Of a stretch of 8,626 nt of DNA, positions 7,243 through 8,626 are shown piece by piece. Below the pieces are notes generated by a model. It was given only the letters and a program-made list of their open reading frames with translations. It had not been told where the DNA came from and ran no database searches. The position numbers were made by a program, and so were the translations under genes. Position 1 is the first letter of the stretch. Every line of letters begins with the position of its first letter. The stretch comes from Desulfobacterales bacterium (GTDB taxonomy: Bacteria; Desulfobacterota; DSM-4660; Desulfatiglandales; Desulfatiglandaceae), in assembly GCA_022013615.1 (NCBI GenBank), contig JAKLQB010000550.1:1-8626 (forward strand), read 5' to 3'.

Positions 7243-7865
7243 TCACTCCCCCTCCAGGCAGACCTTCAGTGCCTCCAAAAGCCGGTCATTCTCCTTACGT
7301 AGCCGCACCGCTGTGCGAAAGAATCGTTCATCCAGTCCTCGAAAATTGCTGGCATCCCGAATCAGGATTCTGTGGGGAAGCAGCATCCGTTGGAGCTCTG
7401 ACGCGGTCATTCCGGGCTGGGTAAGTTTCACCAGAAGGTAATTGGCCTGGCCCTGAAAGACTCGGAGCCCGTTAATGTGGGACAGGCTATCGTGCAGATA
7501 CTCACGCTCCCGTGAAATCACGCGACGTGTTCTGGCCATGAATTGTAAATCACTCAAACAAGCGCGGCCAAAGGCCTGGGCCATGACATTTACGGACCAC
7601 GGTTCACGAGGTTCCTCAAGGCAGCGAATGATCATTGGTGAGGCCAACACGTATCCCAATCGAATCCCTGGGATCCCAAAAAACTTTGTGAAAGAGCGCA
7701 GGATAACCAACCGGGAAAACTTCTCCAGCTTAGTCTTTATCGAGGCCTCTTCCACAAAATCCACGAATGCCTCATCCACCACGAAATAGACCCCTGACGC
7801 GTCCCCATGGCACGAGCCATGCCGTAAATATCTCCCCCATGGTGGGGTTGGTTTTTATTTACCAT
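7243..7865 (-). pseudogene. cobD: Threonine-phosphate decarboxylase CobD, disrupted by an internal deletion and frame change
   Basis: Intact CobD is a PLP enzyme of about 360 residues that makes (R)-1-amino-2-propanol O-2-phosphate, the linker of the cobamide lower loop. Here an ATG at 7865 opens a frame whose first 20 or so residues match the CobD N-terminus (PHHGGDIYGMARAMG), but the frame runs into a TAA at 7739-7737 after 42 codons. In another frame, from about 7803 to the stop at 7243, comes the CobD C-terminal half: ASGVYFVVDEAFVDF, the PLP-lysine block RSFTKFFGIPGIRLGY, and RDASNFRGL with FFRTAVR near the end. The middle of the protein, about 155-165 codons including the NPNNPTG-type loop, is absent. 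The junction lies around 7795-7805. The C-terminal half alone (179 residues from a GTG at 7782) lacks the N-terminal and cofactor-binding parts, so it is unlikely to be active. A histidinol-phosphate aminotransferase-like enzyme is the alternative, but the HGGDIY N-terminus and cob context favour CobD. Confidence 0.85.
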
Positions 7866-8006
7866 CGTTCCGTAATCCCCTGAAAGTAAAGAATCCGCGA
7901 ACAGCCTCCGGCCCATATGGCCTACAGCCCGGAGGGAGGACGTGGCTTTGATTTGCCGCCAAAGAGACCTTGGAAACTCCGGACTTAACCCTGCGGAGTA
8001 CCAGAC
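7866..8006 (-). ncRNA. Structured leader of unknown family upstream of cobD
   Basis: From the predicted transcription start (about 8006) to the cobD ATG, the leader is about 140 nt with no reading frame I recognise. It can form at least two clear stems: ACTCCG/CGGAGT (7976-7981 with 7994-7999) and CCTCCGG/CCGGAGG (7905-7911 with 7929-7935), the latter containing GGCC-ATAT-GG. Between them lies the unpaired-looking purine-rich GGCGGCAAATCAAAGCC. It lacks the cobalamin-riboswitch signatures seen at 5141-5320. It may be a riboswitch, a protein-binding leader or an attenuator; there is no T-rich terminator before cobD. Confidence 0.4.
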
Positions 8007-8012
8007 ATTCCT

Positions 8013-8042
8013 ATATTAGGTAAAGTTGATAAGGGGTGTCAA
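8013..8042 (-). promoter_or_regulatory. Sigma70-type promoter upstream of cobD-exbB-exbD-tonB
   Basis: TTGACA (8042-8037, perfect consensus), an 18-nt spacer and TAATAT (8018-8013) form a good promoter. The start would be near 8006, giving a long leader before cobD. Because no terminator is visible after cobD, this promoter could still drive exbB-exbD-tonB even though cobD itself is broken. Confidence 0.65.
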
Positions 8043-8098
8043 CAGGGAAACGTCAAAGTAGAATGTAACTTGGCCAAATAGATGTATTTTCAAGACGA

Positions 8099-8158
8099 CT
8101 AAATCCGAAATCCGAATACCCCGCCTGGGCGGGGAACAATATCAAAATTCGAATACTC
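8099..8158. repeat. AAATCCGAA-type repeat with GC-rich hairpin
   Basis: AAATCCG-AAATCCGAATA (8101-8118) is a tandem of two AAATCCG units and is the reverse-complement form of the TTCGGATTT found at 8367-8374. It is followed by the hairpin CCCCGCC-TG-GGCGGGG (8119-8134) and then ATTCGAATAC. Such TTCG/CGAA-rich intergenic repeats are common in some environmental Gram-negative genomes; function is unknown. Confidence 0.5.
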
Positions 8159-8332
8159 GCCTGCCATGCAAATATGGTAAGACCGGATATAAGAGTCTAA
8201 TACGAGCATTCTTTCAGGTATTATCCTGAATGTGTCCAAAGGCATTGCGGGCAGGTCAAATGACCAAAACGTTTCGGGAACCTATACAAAATTTACAGGA
8301 TATTGACATGTTTTGAATTTTGGATTTATGTC

Positions 8333-8376
8333 ATTCGTATTTGTTTCGTATTTCGTATTTCGAGCTTCGGATTTCC
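8333..8376. repeat. Degenerate tandem TTTCGTA repeat
   Basis: TTCGTAT-TTG, TTTCGTA, TTTCGTA, TTTCGAG, CTTCGGATTTCC run as successive 7-nt units. The end (TTCGGATTT) is the inverse of the repeat at 8101-8118, so the two may be the ends of one dispersed intergenic element of about 275 bp. Confidence 0.55.
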
Positions 8377-8443
8377 AGAAAATTAAATAAACAAATAAAC
8401 CCTATTCTTTCAACGTGTTATCTTTTTAAATGATTTAGCCCTG

Positions 8444-8457
8444 CCCGCCCGGGCGGG
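8444..8457. repeat. 14-bp perfect palindrome CCCGCCCGGGCGGG
   Basis: A perfect GC-only palindrome in AT-rich sequence, similar in sequence to the CCCCGCC/GGCGGGG hairpin at 8119-8134. It has no adjacent T run, so it is not an evident intrinsic terminator. Confidence 0.5.
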
Positions 8458-8626
8458 ACAGCACGCGCTAACTTGCTGGAATTATTTGTTTTTACAAAAA
8501 CTTGGTATAAATATTAGCTGAAGTTTCACCGAAATTGTGTACTGTTTGATCACCGGACCATCCGCAGCAGTGCGTCCACGAAAGAATTTCGCGGGAGTTT
8601 TTGTTCTTTGTTGCAAACGGCATTAA

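Larger units (their letters stand above)
8043..8626. other. Gene-free intergenic region with short repeats
   Basis: No coding frame that I recognise on either strand in this stretch of almost 600 bp. It is AT-rich with islands of GC-rich palindrome and degenerate TTCG-containing repeats (listed separately). An open minus-strand frame from the right edge to a TAA at 8494-8492 encodes 44 residues without familiar motifs and is probably non-coding. No transposase, tRNA or CRISPR array is visible. Confidence 0.6.

Noticed and set aside
8313..8341. Plus-strand TTGACA as a promoter
   Set aside because: The -10 region at proper spacing (TTATGT) is poor, and no plus-strand gene follows.
8099..8376. 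CRISPR array
   Set aside because: The repeated units are only 7 nt, degenerate and tandem, with no regular spacers and no cas genes.
8492..8626. Open minus-strand frame of 44 residues running off the right edge
   Set aside because: It has no start within the window and no recognisable motif, and its length is within chance in this composition. It could be the end of a gene outside the window.

Overview
All recognisable genes lie on the minus strand, so the window reads right to left. It is a vitamin B12 (cobamide) locus: a cobalamin-riboswitch-controlled TonB-dependent receptor (btuB), its energising complex (exbB-exbD-tonB), and cobamide biosynthesis genes. One biosynthesis gene is intact (cobQ) and two are broken (cobD with a large internal deletion, cobO reduced to its C-terminal end). 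The receptor, TonB, ExbB/D and the riboswitch indicate a Gram-negative, outer-membrane bacterium. The mix of cob genes with a dedicated exbBD-tonB set, moderate GC and the TTTCG-type intergenic repeats would fit a Desulfobacterota-like or related lineage, but no phylogenetic marker is present and this is a guess.

Layout from right to left. 8626-8043: no convincing gene; short degenerate tandem TTTCGTA repeats, a dispersed GGATTTCGGATTT-type motif and two GC-rich hairpins. 8042-8013: a good sigma70-type promoter, then an approximately 140-nt structured leader of unknown family. 7865-7243: cobD, in which the N-terminal 20 or so residues are fused out of frame to the C-terminal half. 7192-5371: exbB, exbD (4-nt overlap) and tonB (5-nt gap), a tight operon. 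5361-5333: a strong promoter, then a complete cobalamin riboswitch (5320-5141) and an intrinsic terminator (5078-5040) in front of btuB (4990-2996). 2962-2792: the C-terminal remnant of cobO. 2714-1173: intact cobQ. About 190 bp further, 982/970 to the left edge holds the N-terminal part of a large SNF2-family helicase, which probably begins a different locus.

How the parts fit: BtuB imports corrinoid across the outer membrane using energy passed by ExbB-ExbD-TonB; CobQ amidates adenosylcobyrinic acid diamide to adenosylcobyric acid; CobO would adenosylate corrinoids and CobD would make the aminopropanol-phosphate linker. With cobO and cobD disrupted here, the locus looks like one moving from synthesis towards uptake and salvage, unless intact copies exist elsewhere or the breaks are assembly errors. 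I did not find a clearly new system. The least explained element is the structured leader upstream of cobD.
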